Of a stretch of DNA of 64,000 nucleotides, positions 35,521 to 44,047 are shown piece after piece. The stretch comes from TA-21 sp035620895. Its GTDB lineage: Archaea; Thermoproteota; Nitrososphaeria; Nitrososphaerales; Nitrososphaeraceae. A model generated the notes under the pieces. It was not told where the DNA came from and did not search any database. It saw only the letters and a program-made list of their open reading frames with translations. How positions within the stretch are numbered: position 1 is the first letter of the stretch; every line of letters begins with the position of its first letter. A program made the translations under genes and the position numbers. Location of the stretch: NCBI GenBank assembly GCA_035620895.1, contig DASPFY010000010.1, forward strand, positions 7,165 to 71,164, written 5' to 3'.

Positions 35521-36180
35521 TTATTCTGACATAGTTTTTAGATATTTCAAAAGTTTTATTGCGTCACGAGCTTTTAGACTATCCCTATTTTTCAGTATGT
35601 AGCTCCTAAAACTTTCAAGCTCATCATAAATTGAAGGCAATTGTTGTTGGGTCAATTTTATGATATCTTCATAATTTCTAAATGGAAAGTAAATGTTTTT
35701 TGCAATCTTTGCAATTCTTCTTTTGGTCTCATTTGTTATTATCCCCTTTTTGTACGCCAAAAACAAATTGAACCGGATATCAATCATTGCCTCAGACTGC
35801 AGTATGTTGCTTCCCCGAACGAACGTTACTGCGACCTCATCATCAGCGTTAATTACACTATTCTTATACAGCTGAAAAATCTTACCGATTCCTCTCATTC
35901 CAAACTTTTCTAATTCAACGGCCCTTAATGCCCCTAAACTGGACGCACCTATTAGTTCAATATTTTTTCTGGTGGCAAGATGATATACCTCAATTGGTGG
36001 CGGGGGATAGTCATGCAGAAAAACTCCATCTATGAACCCAACATATTTTTTTTCATCTGAATCTCGTGATAACATCAAAAAATCTCCTTTCTTTGCAGGG
36101 TCTCTATAATCAGCGTCTAAAATCTTAATTGCTTCCTCCCTACTCAGTGTAGGTCCAAGATATACTATAGGTTTGCTCAT
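35521..36180 (-). CDS. tfuA: TfuA-like protein, YcaO partner
   Basis: The 219-residue protein matches TfuA: VYLGPTLSREEAIKILDA, then YVGFIDGVFLHDYPPPPIEV and IGASSLGALRAVELEKFGMRGIG. In methanogens a TfuA-YcaO pair introduces a thioamide into a Gly of methyl-CoM reductase; in bacteria the pair makes thioamide peptides. Ammonia-oxidising archaea lack that reductase, so the target here is unknown. The start overlaps the YcaO stop by 4 bases (ATGA), giving translational coupling. Confidence 0.93.
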   Translation of the reverse strand: MSKPIVYLGPTLSREEAIKILDADYRDPAKKGDFLMLSRDSDEKKYVGFIDGVFLHDYPPPPIEVYHLATRKNIELIGASSLGALRAVELEKFGMRGIGKIFQLYKNSVINADDEVAVTFVRGSNILQSEAMIDIRFNLFLAYKKGIITNETKRRIAKIAKNIYFPFRNYEDIIKLTQQQLPSIYDELESFRSYILKNRDSLKARDAIKLLKYLKTMSE

Positions 36181-37499
36181 GTTTTAAAAGACTCCCTTCC
36201 TCTTTTTCCGACCACAGCCTTTGTGATTTTGAATGTTTCTAACCCAGGTACTATTGTTCTTACTACAGGTATCATTATTTGTGGATTTGTGAGATCAACT
36301 ACAATTACCTGGTTCAATCCATTTGTACTTAGCCTTGAAAGTATAAAGTTGATATCATCCAAAATATCGTCATTTACATAAGATTTTATTTCAGAAAACT
36401 TGACAGAGTTTTTTGATTTCATAAATTGCCAAGTCTTCTTTTCGTCACTATTGCTATTTCCGTATGAGATTTTTCGGAGATCATCCCTGGCGCCCTGAAT
36501 ATTTGCAGCTCGTGTTTGCGAAACTTCTGTAATTGCTCTCAATAATGCAATTCTTGCATCTGGATGAGTCCCATGTCCCTCAGCAAGATATCCATAATTT
36601 TCGGTTATCCACTCAATACTACTAGCATTAAATGTTGGTATTCCAATCGGAGATGTAATATCCTTAATTATCAGTGATATATTGGAGTCATTAAATTTTC
36701 CTACCATATTTGAAACAGGTTTGAAATCAATATTTGAAATATCGACATCAGGATATTTGGTATCATCATCCACAAATTCGGTACTAGGAATAGGATCGGT
36801 AATTACTCCATTGTCAGATAAATATTTAGTCATTGTTCTGAGTGTATTGTATGGCAGAGCACTTGCATTTAATTCCGCGAGGCTTGTTGCATCTCTTTCA
36901 ATGACCTCACAGAGTGAATGGCATATTGCTTCTTCTAAAACGTTGCCAGAGGCAAGACCGTTAGTATGATGATATGCAAATGGATTTACGGCAGGCGGTT
37001 TGGGAGAATATCTAAAAAGAGCCAGTGGGGCAGGCACCATCATCTGTATATTATTTATCAAATCATATCCAGTTAGAAAATCCATAATCATATCTTCATC
37101 ATATTCAAACAACGTTGGTTCAACCACATTAGAAGGATGAAGTGCCTTTGAAACCTTTGAAACTTCTTTATAGGATGTTTGAATCATCCTGTTTTGATTG
37201 GCAGAGGGCAATGAACAATATCTTTCAATGCTTTCCATTAACGCGCTTGCCTTTGCATCTAATTTTGTAGGTCCTTTTCCACTATAAACCCAAATGTAAT
37301 CTTCGGTTCCTGGCAGAACGGCAGAAAAATTGGGTATGCGAAGAATGTCCATATCTGTAATGTCTGCGAGTCTTGTTACTCCAATATTGCTTGAAACAGG
37401 AAGTATAGTATCAAGGGTTTCTTGTACGCTTTTCGTCCTTGATGATACTTTTCCCTTCAATTTCTTCTGGCTTCTGAGCAATATTGACTCAAGTTCCAT
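36177..37499 (-). CDS. ycaO: YcaO-domain ATP-dependent peptide modification enzyme
   Basis: The 440-residue protein carries the YcaO ATP-binding motifs: AKASALMESIERYCSLP (about 82-98) and EEAICHSLCEVIERDATSLAE (about 190-210), plus the later EGHGTHPDARIALLRAITEVSQTR. YcaO enzymes activate backbone amides with ATP to make azolines or, with TfuA, thioamides. The C-terminus GKRGRESFKT lacks the proline-rich tail of azoline enzymes, as expected for the TfuA-partnered class. A 58-codon leader-like peptide gene starts 77 bases upstream, divergently. Confidence 0.95.
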   Translation of the reverse strand: MELESILLRSQKKLKGKVSSRTKSVQETLDTILPVSSNIGVTRLADITDMDILRIPNFSAVLPGTEDYIWVYSGKGPTKLDAKASALMESIERYCSLPSANQNRMIQTSYKEVSKVSKALHPSNVVEPTLFEYDEDMIMDFLTGYDLINNIQMMVPAPLALFRYSPKPPAVNPFAYHHTNGLASGNVLEEAICHSLCEVIERDATSLAELNASALPYNTLRTMTKYLSDNGVITDPIPSTEFVDDDTKYPDVDISNIDFKPVSNMVGKFNDSNISLIIKDITSPIGIPTFNASSIEWITENYGYLAEGHGTHPDARIALLRAITEVSQTRAANIQGARDDLRKISYGNSNSDEKKTWQFMKSKNSVKFSEIKSYVNDDILDDINFILSRLSTNGLNQVIVVDLTNPQIMIPVVRTIVPGLETFKITKAVVGKRGRESFKT

Positions 37500-37575
37500 A
37501 GAAGATTGAATAATTTGGTATCAATATCAATTTTTCTAAAATTTGATATAGGTGTAAAAGGTATATCTCGATAGC

Positions 37576-37752
37576 TTGCAATATAGCGACAGCGACCTGA
37601 AAGCAATAAATGATATAGTTCGTAGGGCTCATACTGATCCTGAGTTTAGAATAAAGCTCTTCAAAAATCCGAATATAATTTTAAATCAATTTAATATCAC
37701 TGATAAAGCAAAATCATTGATTTTGAATTTTTTTAATGAAATTAAGAATTAA
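37576..37752 (+). CDS. 58-codon leader-like peptide beside YcaO (possible RiPP precursor or partner)
   Basis: A TTG at 37576 opens a 58-codon frame ending at TAA 37750-37752. The peptide reads DLKAINDIVRRAHTDPEFR, then IKLFKNPNIILNQFNI and ends NEIKN. The pattern DPEFRxxLFKNPxxxLxxFxI resembles the small LigA-like/NHLP-type leader domains found in RiPP precursors. Unlike a typical precursor it has no core sequence after the helical part. The TATA-like TTTCTAAAAT is about 35 bases upstream. It may be the substrate, a leader-like chaperone, or an unrelated small protein. Confidence 0.55.
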   Translation: MQYSDSDLKAINDIVRRAHTDPEFRIKLFKNPNIILNQFNITDKAKSLILNFFNEIKN

Positions 37753-37984
37753 TCCGCAAATCAGTTTCCCTTCATCGGTCATGCATACCTTAACTCTGGA
37801 GACAAAAAATAGATTACAATTAATAGAGTAGGTAGATGTACCCCGTTTCTGACCCACAACTAGTCATTGATAGCCATACATTAAATGTATATCTCGTAGT
37901 GCACTCTCTACCGGGGCTACTTGGTCAATTTAGCAATTGACCAAGTAATAATATCATTACTTCGTGTCATTATAAATATTCTGG
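37753..37984. other. Intergenic region with strong secondary structure
   Basis: It carries ATACAT/ATGTAT at about 37876-37890, a longer-range CCCCG (near 37840) to CGGGG (37912-37916) match, and the 13-bp hairpin at 37918-37947. Together they could fold into one RNA of about 120 bases. No coding frame is convincing. Confidence 0.4.
37918..37947. repeat. Perfect 13-bp hairpin, 4-base loop
   Basis: TACTTGGTCAATT pairs exactly with AATTGACCAAGTA around the loop TAGC. It lies 38 bases beyond the stop of pheT (minus). There is no T-run on either side, so a simple terminator is not clear; a site for a dimeric protein or a transcript-end stabiliser is possible. Confidence 0.6.
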
Positions 37985-39652
37985 TCAAATACCTAATAAT
38001 TTCGTGAGATCTAACTCGAACGCGGCAACGGGCATTTTTATTTTAAAACTATCTATTAGTAAAGGGGAAATTTCTCCTATTTGTCCAATGATGTTCCCCT
38101 TGTAGATTATATCGGCATTCCTCCCCCTAACAAACGGTAAATTTTCTGACTGTTTTGTTTCAAATTTGGCATTAAAGCAAATTTCCATAAGTGTCTGTAG
38201 AACTGCTTTAATTTCGCTGAATGTTACTCCATTAAATGCATTTACACAACACAAACTCCACTTTTCAAAATTTTCTTTTTCTAGTTTGAAAATTGGTCCT
38301 ATTTCAAACAGTTTTTGTGGATATTCTTCATGGATATTTTTCGATAGCGAAAATAGTAAAGATGGTAAAAGTGATTGCCTCAATATATCATGTTCATCAC
38401 TCTTTGAGTTATTCACTGTAAAAAAATTAGTCCTATGTAGATTCATTTTTTTGAAATGAATATCTTTATTACTTAAAATGAAGTTTATGTTTTCAATTAA
38501 TCCCATGCCAACCATTGCCTGTCGAATCTTGTCAAAAAAATAATTTTGCCTGCTCTTGTTACCATAAAGTCTGAATTCTGGTAAAGAAGGTTTCATATTA
38601 TACAGTCCATATCCGATTGCCACTTCTTCAACAATATCAATGGGGCCGAAAATATCCATTCTATAATTTGGAATCACACAATTAATGGTACTTGAGTCTA
38701 CAACTGTCGCATCCAATCTGCTTTTTCGGAGGCAATTTATGACATCCTCATTTGATAATGATAGACCAAGAGCCTTGTTGATGTAATTTGTTTTGACGTT
38801 CTTTAAGGTGTTATTCAAATTTGCGTTGAAGGAGTTGTGAGTACTACCTTGTTGCCTAACCACGGTCTCTAACTTGAATCCAATGTCAGCTAATGTAGCA
38901 ACAATATTTGCCAAAACATTGTCGACAGTTTTTTTGTCAATACCTGTAACTTCTACGAATAAATTATCAACTCCATCCTTAATTCTTGTTACTTCACTAT
39001 TTATGATAGGAGGAAAGGATATTAGATTTCCCTTAGAATCCCTTAAGATAGGATATTGAGATCCTTTTAACAGCTTCCCAAATTTCTTGCCTGACTCAGA
39101 TTTGTCTAGTATTTCAGCTAATGCCAACGAATAAGAACTATCAAGAGGAACAAAGCTCAGATTGTCTGATGTTGTTGTGTAGTCCAATGGAAACTCTATA
39201 TTGTCCAAATTATGAAATCCTATGGATGCTTTTGACCTTCCTCTTCCTATTCCATTATGAAGATCTTCCTGCATAGAAACAATTTGCTTGATGATATTGT
39301 TATTTAGTTTATGATCTTTAGCAACGATGCCCACAATAAATGGCCGTATTTTTGCAACCGAAGTATCTACTCTAATCAGGTTTTTTGTATTCTCGTATAC
39401 CTCAAATTTTGGTATTCCTACTTCTTTCCCTAACAATCCGTTTAAAGCTCTGGAAATGCCATAAAAAGTGGAAAAATCTGGACGATTTGGACTATATTCC
39501 AATCTAATACACTTATCATCTCGGTACTCTAGATCTAGTCCTATAAATGGTAGCATATCTAGAATATATTCTAGATCGTAATCAGAAAAAAGTCTATTGA
39601 TATCTTCTAGTGGAAATTCTACAACGGGCATATTGGTTGCATCCTTAACCAC
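37985..39652 (-). CDS. pheT: Phenylalanyl-tRNA synthetase beta subunit
   Basis: The 555-residue protein is the archaeal/eukaryal-type beta chain: N-terminal MVKDATNMPVVEFPLEDINRL, B3/B4 region GIGRGRSKASIGFHNLDNIEFP (substrate editing), B5 DNA-binding-like domain (NYFFDKIRQAMVGMGLIENI) and C-terminal core PLLIDSFKIKMPVAAFELDL. Editing removes Tyr from tRNA-Phe. The start overlaps the end of pheS by 34 bases on the same strand, so the pair is co-translated. Confidence 0.95.
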   Translation of the reverse strand: MVKDATNMPVVEFPLEDINRLFSDYDLEYILDMLPFIGLDLEYRDDKCIRLEYSPNRPDFSTFYGISRALNGLLGKEVGIPKFEVYENTKNLIRVDTSVAKIRPFIVGIVAKDHKLNNNIIKQIVSMQEDLHNGIGRGRSKASIGFHNLDNIEFPLDYTTTSDNLSFVPLDSSYSLALAEILDKSESGKKFGKLLKGSQYPILRDSKGNLISFPPIINSEVTRIKDGVDNLFVEVTGIDKKTVDNVLANIVATLADIGFKLETVVRQQGSTHNSFNANLNNTLKNVKTNYINKALGLSLSNEDVINCLRKSRLDATVVDSSTINCVIPNYRMDIFGPIDIVEEVAIGYGLYNMKPSLPEFRLYGNKSRQNYFFDKIRQAMVGMGLIENINFILSNKDIHFKKMNLHRTNFFTVNNSKSDEHDILRQSLLPSLLFSLSKNIHEEYPQKLFEIGPIFKLEKENFEKWSLCCVNAFNGVTFSEIKAVLQTLMEICFNAKFETKQSENLPFVRGRNADIIYKGNIIGQIGEISPLLIDSFKIKMPVAAFELDLTKLLGI

Positions 39653-41145
39653 GATAGCTTATTATCATAGAGTTCGCGTACATCATCCAATCCATATCTC
39701 ATCATAGCAATACGTTCAAGCCCACCGCCCCAGGCAAGTACATTATTCATTATACCTACTGACTGAGTTACCTCTGGTCTGAACATTCCCATGCCAAACA
39801 ATTCGACCCACTTTCCAAGTTTATCTATGTAAACCATTGATTGCAACGACGGTTCCGTATATGGAAAATAGGTGGGCCAAAACTTTACCTTTTCTAATCC
39901 AAGTTTGGAATAAAATTGTTCTTGCAGACCCATCAAATCTCTTAAATTAACTGTTTCACCTATTACAATTCCTTCGATCTGATGAAATTCCATTAGATGC
40001 TTGTAAGACATTTTTTCATTCCTAAAAACTCGTCCTATTGAAAAAATCCTTCCATTATTCAACTTACTTTTTGATAAATATTTTATAGTAACGGGGGTAG
40101 TATGGGTACGGAGAACGGTTTGCTTTGATTTCTCAATATCCCAATCATAACTCCATTCTGTCTTGTGAAAGTTTGATACTTTATTACTAATAACAGGATC
40201 TATTTCTTCATCGGTCAAATTTGACAAGTAGAAGGTATCCTGCATATCCCTTGCGGGATGATCTTGAGGAGTAAATAGCACATCAAAATTCCAAAAACAA
40301 GATTGGATAGTTGATCCTTCAATTTCAGAAAATCCCATCGACACAAAAATTTCTCTAATTTCATTAATTATATCGGTAAGAGGATGCGTTCTTCCCATGG
40401 CGTAAGAGCGGACAGGGGAAGTTACATCTATTTCCGTAAATTTCTTATTCTTCCATTTTCCAGTACCTAATATTTCAGATGTAATTGCGCCTATCCCTCC
40501 CTCTCCGTCGTTCTTAATATTTGATGCTACTTTTTTACCCTCATTTGTAAGGGAAATGTCGAAAGTTTTTTCTATTGTTTCTTTGAGATATCCTGGACGT
40601 TTTTTTAGGAGAGTAAACCCATGTAATTCTTTATCTGATAATTCTGAAAGTTTTATCTTATTTAATCTCGAGATTTTCTCTAAAATTGTCTCTTCGAGCG
40701 ATAGATTTTCTGCATTATCTGTAATCTTCAGAGTATCCTCCGCTTTATTCAGCCAACCATTTCTAAGCGCATTTTGTATTCCAACGCTAAATTCAATATT
40801 TGACATACTAGACAGTTTGGCAAGTTCCCCAATCTTGATATTTTTTCGATGTTTGTTTTTTATGGCATTAACTATTCTTCTTTCTGGTAATGTTAAATTA
40901 TCTGAAACATGTGGTTTATCACCTGGACGTCCATCATTTGATCTTTCTGAAATGAGTTGAACTGTTGAATCCTTGTGGACAGACACCGACACCATTCCTT
41001 TGTACTTTAGCCATTCTATCCCACGCCTTACATTATCTAATGAAAGGTTCGTGATAGATGCCAATTTCTCAATATCTGTTTTATCGTGTTTTACAAGTGA
41101 TAGCAGAATTTTTTTTTCTATTTTATGCAAATTTAGTTCCGTCAT
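39619..41145 (-). CDS. pheS: Phenylalanyl-tRNA synthetase alpha subunit
   Basis: The 508-residue protein has N-terminal winged-helix repeats (residues 1-220, KIEKKILLSLVKHDKTDIEKLAS) of the archaeal/eukaryal type, then the class II catalytic core: motif 1 region HPLTDIINEIREIFVSMGF, motif 2 FSIGRVFRNEKMSYKHLMEFHQIEG and motif 3 AWGGGLERIAMMRYG. It attaches Phe to tRNA-Phe. It is divergent from trpS, with which it shares a short promoter region. Confidence 0.96.
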   Translation of the reverse strand: MTELNLHKIEKKILLSLVKHDKTDIEKLASITNLSLDNVRRGIEWLKYKGMVSVSVHKDSTVQLISERSNDGRPGDKPHVSDNLTLPERRIVNAIKNKHRKNIKIGELAKLSSMSNIEFSVGIQNALRNGWLNKAEDTLKITDNAENLSLEETILEKISRLNKIKLSELSDKELHGFTLLKKRPGYLKETIEKTFDISLTNEGKKVASNIKNDGEGGIGAITSEILGTGKWKNKKFTEIDVTSPVRSYAMGRTHPLTDIINEIREIFVSMGFSEIEGSTIQSCFWNFDVLFTPQDHPARDMQDTFYLSNLTDEEIDPVISNKVSNFHKTEWSYDWDIEKSKQTVLRTHTTPVTIKYLSKSKLNNGRIFSIGRVFRNEKMSYKHLMEFHQIEGIVIGETVNLRDLMGLQEQFYSKLGLEKVKFWPTYFPYTEPSLQSMVYIDKLGKWVELFGMGMFRPEVTQSVGIMNNVLAWGGGLERIAMMRYGLDDVRELYDNKLSWLRMQPICPL

Positions 41146-41177
41146 TTAAATATGGATCAGACTTTGATGGAATACTT

Positions 41178-41191
41178 TTTAAACGTTTAAA
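41178..41191. promoter_or_regulatory. Symmetric TATA palindrome shared by pheS and trpS
   Basis: TTTAAACGTTTAAA is a perfect 14-bp palindrome. Read to the right, GTTTAAAGC is about 30 bases before the trpS ATG; read to the left, GTTTAAAAAGT is about 34 bases before the pheS ATG. One element could thus be box A for two leaderless divergent synthetase transcripts and link their expression. Confidence 0.5.
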
Positions 41192-41218
41192 GCTCTCGAA
41201 TCATGTATATATAAAAAA

Positions 41219-42361
41219 ATGAGTGACTCATTCAAAGATGATTATTCTGATGATTTTGAAGTAACCCCATGGAAAGTAGAGGGATCAGTAGATTATGCAC
41301 GATTAATAAAAAAATTCGGAACGCAGGAAATAACTGACGAAATACTTGAAAAAATTAAATCAATTACAGGTGAATTACATCCATTACTTAGACAAAAATT
41401 CTTTTTTTCTCACAGAGATCTTGATTGGATTTTAGATATGTATGAAAACAATGAAAAATTTTATTTGTATACAGGAAGGGGACCATCTGGGATGGTTCAC
41501 CTTGGTCACTTGATGCCATGGTTTCTCACCAAGCACTTACAAGACAAATTTGATTCAAATCTCTTATTCCAAATAACTGATGATGAAAAATTCTTGTTTG
41601 GAGACAAAACAATGGATGAAATCAACAAGAATGTATATGAGAATATCCTTGACATTATTGCAATAGGTTTCAAAAAGAGTAAAACAAAAATAATTGTCAA
41701 TTCAAGACACATAAAACATCTTTATTCAAACTCATTAGAAATAGCAAAAAGGATCACGTTTTCCACTGCAAAGAGTATCTTTGGTTTTACTAATTCAACC
41801 AATATTGGAATGATCGGTTTTCCTCCCCTTCAAGGAGTTCCATGTTTTCTGCCTACTATAATTGAAGGGAAGCCCACACCTGTTCTGATACCGGCGGCAA
41901 TTGATCAGGATCCCTATTGGAGATTGACGAGAGACATCGCAGAAAAAATTGGCTTTTACAAACCGGCACAAATACATAGTAAATTTCTGCCAAGTTTGCA
42001 AACTGTAGGCAAGATGTCATCATCAAATCCTGAAACAGCTTTATTCACCACGGATGATCCAGACATAATTGAAGAAAAAATATCCAATGCCTTCACAGGA
42101 GGACAGCCAACAATTTCCCTTCAGAAAAAATTGGGTGGAAATCCTGCAGTATGTTCTGTTTTTTCATACCTCAAGTATCTGTTTGATACGCCTGGAGAAT
42201 CCAATGAGAGGGAACTAAAATGCAGGAGTGGCAATCTTCTTTGTGGAGAGTGTAAACATGATCTATCAAATCATTCAACCTCATTTATTTCCATGTTTCA
42301 GGAACGAAGAGAAAAGGCTAAAGACTCAGTCACTGATTTCATGTACAGTGAGGATAGTTGA
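41219..42361 (+). CDS. trpS: Tryptophanyl-tRNA synthetase
   Basis: The 380-residue class I synthetase has the HIGH-equivalent PSGMVHLGHLMPW at about 88-100, the specificity-region DDEKFLF, DQDPYWRLTRDIAEKIGF and the KMSSS motif in GKMSSSNPETALF near 264. The archaeal/eukaryal branch is indicated by the N-terminal DFEVTPWKVEGSVDYARLIKKFG. It joins Trp to tRNA-Trp. The next gene overlaps its end by 14 bases. Confidence 0.95.
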   Translation: MSDSFKDDYSDDFEVTPWKVEGSVDYARLIKKFGTQEITDEILEKIKSITGELHPLLRQKFFFSHRDLDWILDMYENNEKFYLYTGRGPSGMVHLGHLMPWFLTKHLQDKFDSNLLFQITDDEKFLFGDKTMDEINKNVYENILDIIAIGFKKSKTKIIVNSRHIKHLYSNSLEIAKRITFSTAKSIFGFTNSTNIGMIGFPPLQGVPCFLPTIIEGKPTPVLIPAAIDQDPYWRLTRDIAEKIGFYKPAQIHSKFLPSLQTVGKMSSSNPETALFTTDDPDIIEEKISNAFTGGQPTISLQKKLGGNPAVCSVFSYLKYLFDTPGESNERELKCRSGNLLCGECKHDLSNHSTSFISMFQERREKAKDSVTDFMYSEDS

Positions 42362-42659
42362 ATATTTGGATAAAGTTACAAGATTTGAATGTCTTGATTC
42401 ATATGAAACCGAAAAATTAGGAAGCATGTTGTTACCTGATAAGGATAGCGTACACTTTGTGATTGAAGTAATAAAAATCGTGGACAATGAAATTGTTTTA
42501 ATGTTGAAGGATAAATCATGTCATGCCGTTCTAATGAAGGATAACATAAATGCAGTAAAATTGAGGGAATTTGTAAGAGAATTAATATTAGGCCCCGTTG
42601 TTGTTATTAGGACTTTTGGTCAGGAAAATATATTGAATGTTGTACATCAAACTTCATAG
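42348..42659 (+). CDS. Conserved-looking small protein, unknown function
   Basis: A GTG at 42348 gives a 103-residue protein starting MRIVEYLDKVTRFECLDS, overlapping the trpS end by 14 bases and so probably co-translated. The body (LLPDKDSVHFVIEVIKIVDNEIVLMLKDKSCHAVL) looks like a small beta-rich domain, and ends ILGPVVVIRTFGQENILNVV. Longer in-frame starts exist inside trpS but run antagonistically through its coding frame, so I reject them. Function unknown. Confidence 0.6.
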   Translation: MRIVEYLDKVTRFECLDSYETEKLGSMLLPDKDSVHFVIEVIKIVDNEIVLMLKDKSCHAVLMKDNINAVKLREFVRELILGPVVVIRTFGQENILNVVHQTS

Positions 42660-42754
42660 AGTATTGATTAATTCAACTAAGTTTGATTCGAACGTATAAA
42701 ATTTATCAATTTGGTTCTAATGCCAATCCTTGCTTTGAAGTAACGTATCGCTTA

Positions 42755-43222
42755 TTAATAAAGAGTCAATTTGTTTCCGTTTATATCTATTTCACCCTCT
42801 CGTATCCTTGTTGATGATATCACCCTACCTTCTTCATCCTTGACCAAGGGAACAAGTATTATTTCCAATTGTGGCATGCCTTTTGACTTTCTTAACTCGT
42901 TAATCTTAACACAGTTTTCTTTGGTTGACTCAGTAGTAACGATGGCCTCCACATCTCTAGTCAATACTGTGGGACCATAAAAATCATTTAGTTGATAAAT
43001 AGAATAATTAGATTTATTAAAATTTTCTCCAATGAATTTTTTCAATTTTTCTTGTCTAATGGAATACTCGTTTGTAATTTTTTTCTTTTTTAGAGTTGCA
43101 TAATTGTCACTGCTTACACCAATTATTACATTCCGTCCAACTTCGAATGCCTTTAGTAGAAGCATGTAGTGCCCTTTATGTAATATATCAAATGTGCCAC
43201 CTGTAGCTACAATGTCAAACAT
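42755..43222 (-). CDS. coaD: Phosphopantetheine adenylyltransferase (archaeal type)
   Basis: The 155-residue nucleotidyltransferase has GGTFDILHKGHYMLLLKAFE (8-27, HxGH) and the C-terminal RVISSTRIREGEID, the ISSTR motif binding ATP. It is the archaeal/eukaryal PPAT that adenylates 4'-phosphopantetheine in CoA synthesis. Length is normal. The start MFDIVATGGTF is at the first strand. It is convergent with the trpS-linked gene and lies 36 bases downstream of the ferredoxin gene. Confidence 0.93.
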   Translation of the reverse strand: MFDIVATGGTFDILHKGHYMLLLKAFEVGRNVIIGVSSDNYATLKKKKITNEYSIRQEKLKKFIGENFNKSNYSIYQLNDFYGPTVLTRDVEAIVTTESTKENCVKINELRKSKGMPQLEIILVPLVKDEEGRVISSTRIREGEIDINGNKLTLY

Positions 43223-43258
43223 TAGTACTCAAATTTGCAAGTTGATATTCGAATTGAA

Positions 43259-43879
43259 TTACTGACTCTTTTGGAATATTTTTACACACTGAGGTGGACA
43301 AACATTTTCACATGCCATACAGAAAATGCAATCTTTTTCTCTGATCATGAAAGGCTTTTTCTCAGATGCAGGATGTCCTGGTGTATCCAGCCACTCATAG
43401 ACATTTACAGGACATGCTTCAATACAGGCGCCATCAGCCACACAAATATCGAAATCTACTGTAACTTCAGTTCCCCAGATTCCCAGTTGCCCTGGTGCAT
43501 CAACTGGACCCCATACTTTAATTCCTTGGTAGCTTCCCGTTACCTGGCGTTTTGATTTGAATTCGGGATCTATTGGACCTTCTATCTTGGAATAGTTTGT
43601 TCCATTACCGGTTAGAGAAATCGTAGTTTGTCCACCAGAGCTTGGCGCTGCGGTGGATTGCTGGGCTGGTGGAGAGTTTAGAGTTTGAGATGGAGAGGGT
43701 GTTGTGGAAAGAGAAGGTTGAGCAGTTGGTGCTGATCTCTGGGGTACTTGCGGAACTGGTATCACTATATTTTGCCTTTTAACGGAACAAAGTTGATTGT
43801 GAACGTCTTTCATACTATCAAGTGTTACCTGATTACTATGTATCAACAGGGTGCCACAAGATTCACATATGTATTCCAT
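43259..43879 (-). CDS. Zinc-type ferredoxin with N-terminal CxxC module and Pro-rich linker
   Basis: The C-terminal 100 residues form a dicluster ferredoxin of the archaeal zinc-containing type: DICVADGACIEACPVNVYEW and CIFCMACENVCPPQC. The first cluster motif has Asp (ADG) where the second Cys of a 4Fe cluster would be, so a 3Fe-4S or interconvertible cluster is likely. It is preceded by 90 residues not usual for ferredoxins: a CESC motif with a later Cys (residues 5-31), then a Pro/Ser/Thr/Gln-rich linker. It could tether the electron carrier to a partner. Confidence 0.82.
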   Translation of the reverse strand: MEYICESCGTLLIHSNQVTLDSMKDVHNQLCSVKRQNIVIPVPQVPQRSAPTAQPSLSTTPSPSQTLNSPPAQQSTAAPSSGGQTTISLTGNGTNYSKIEGPIDPEFKSKRQVTGSYQGIKVWGPVDAPGQLGIWGTEVTVDFDICVADGACIEACPVNVYEWLDTPGHPASEKKPFMIREKDCIFCMACENVCPPQCVKIFQKSQ

Positions 43880-44047
43880 TTCAGTAGACAGTATTCCATA
43901 AAAATGAGTCCCTTATCAATTTTGTGAACCCATTTAATTCTGGTGGATTGAAATGATCAGTAAATGAGGGGAAGGACAGTTTCGTAATAAGATTTGGGAA
44001 TCTTTATTCCAAAATAAAAAATATCCATTCATTTTCAGACTTATTAA

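Noticed and set aside
35521..37499. YcaO-TfuA acting on methyl-CoM reductase
   Set aside because: That enzyme is a methanogen protein and nothing in the window suggests it; the target must be something else.
42228..42347. Longer start for the gene after trpS
   Set aside because: That part lies in another frame inside trpS, and the GTG at 42348 gives the usual short overlap.
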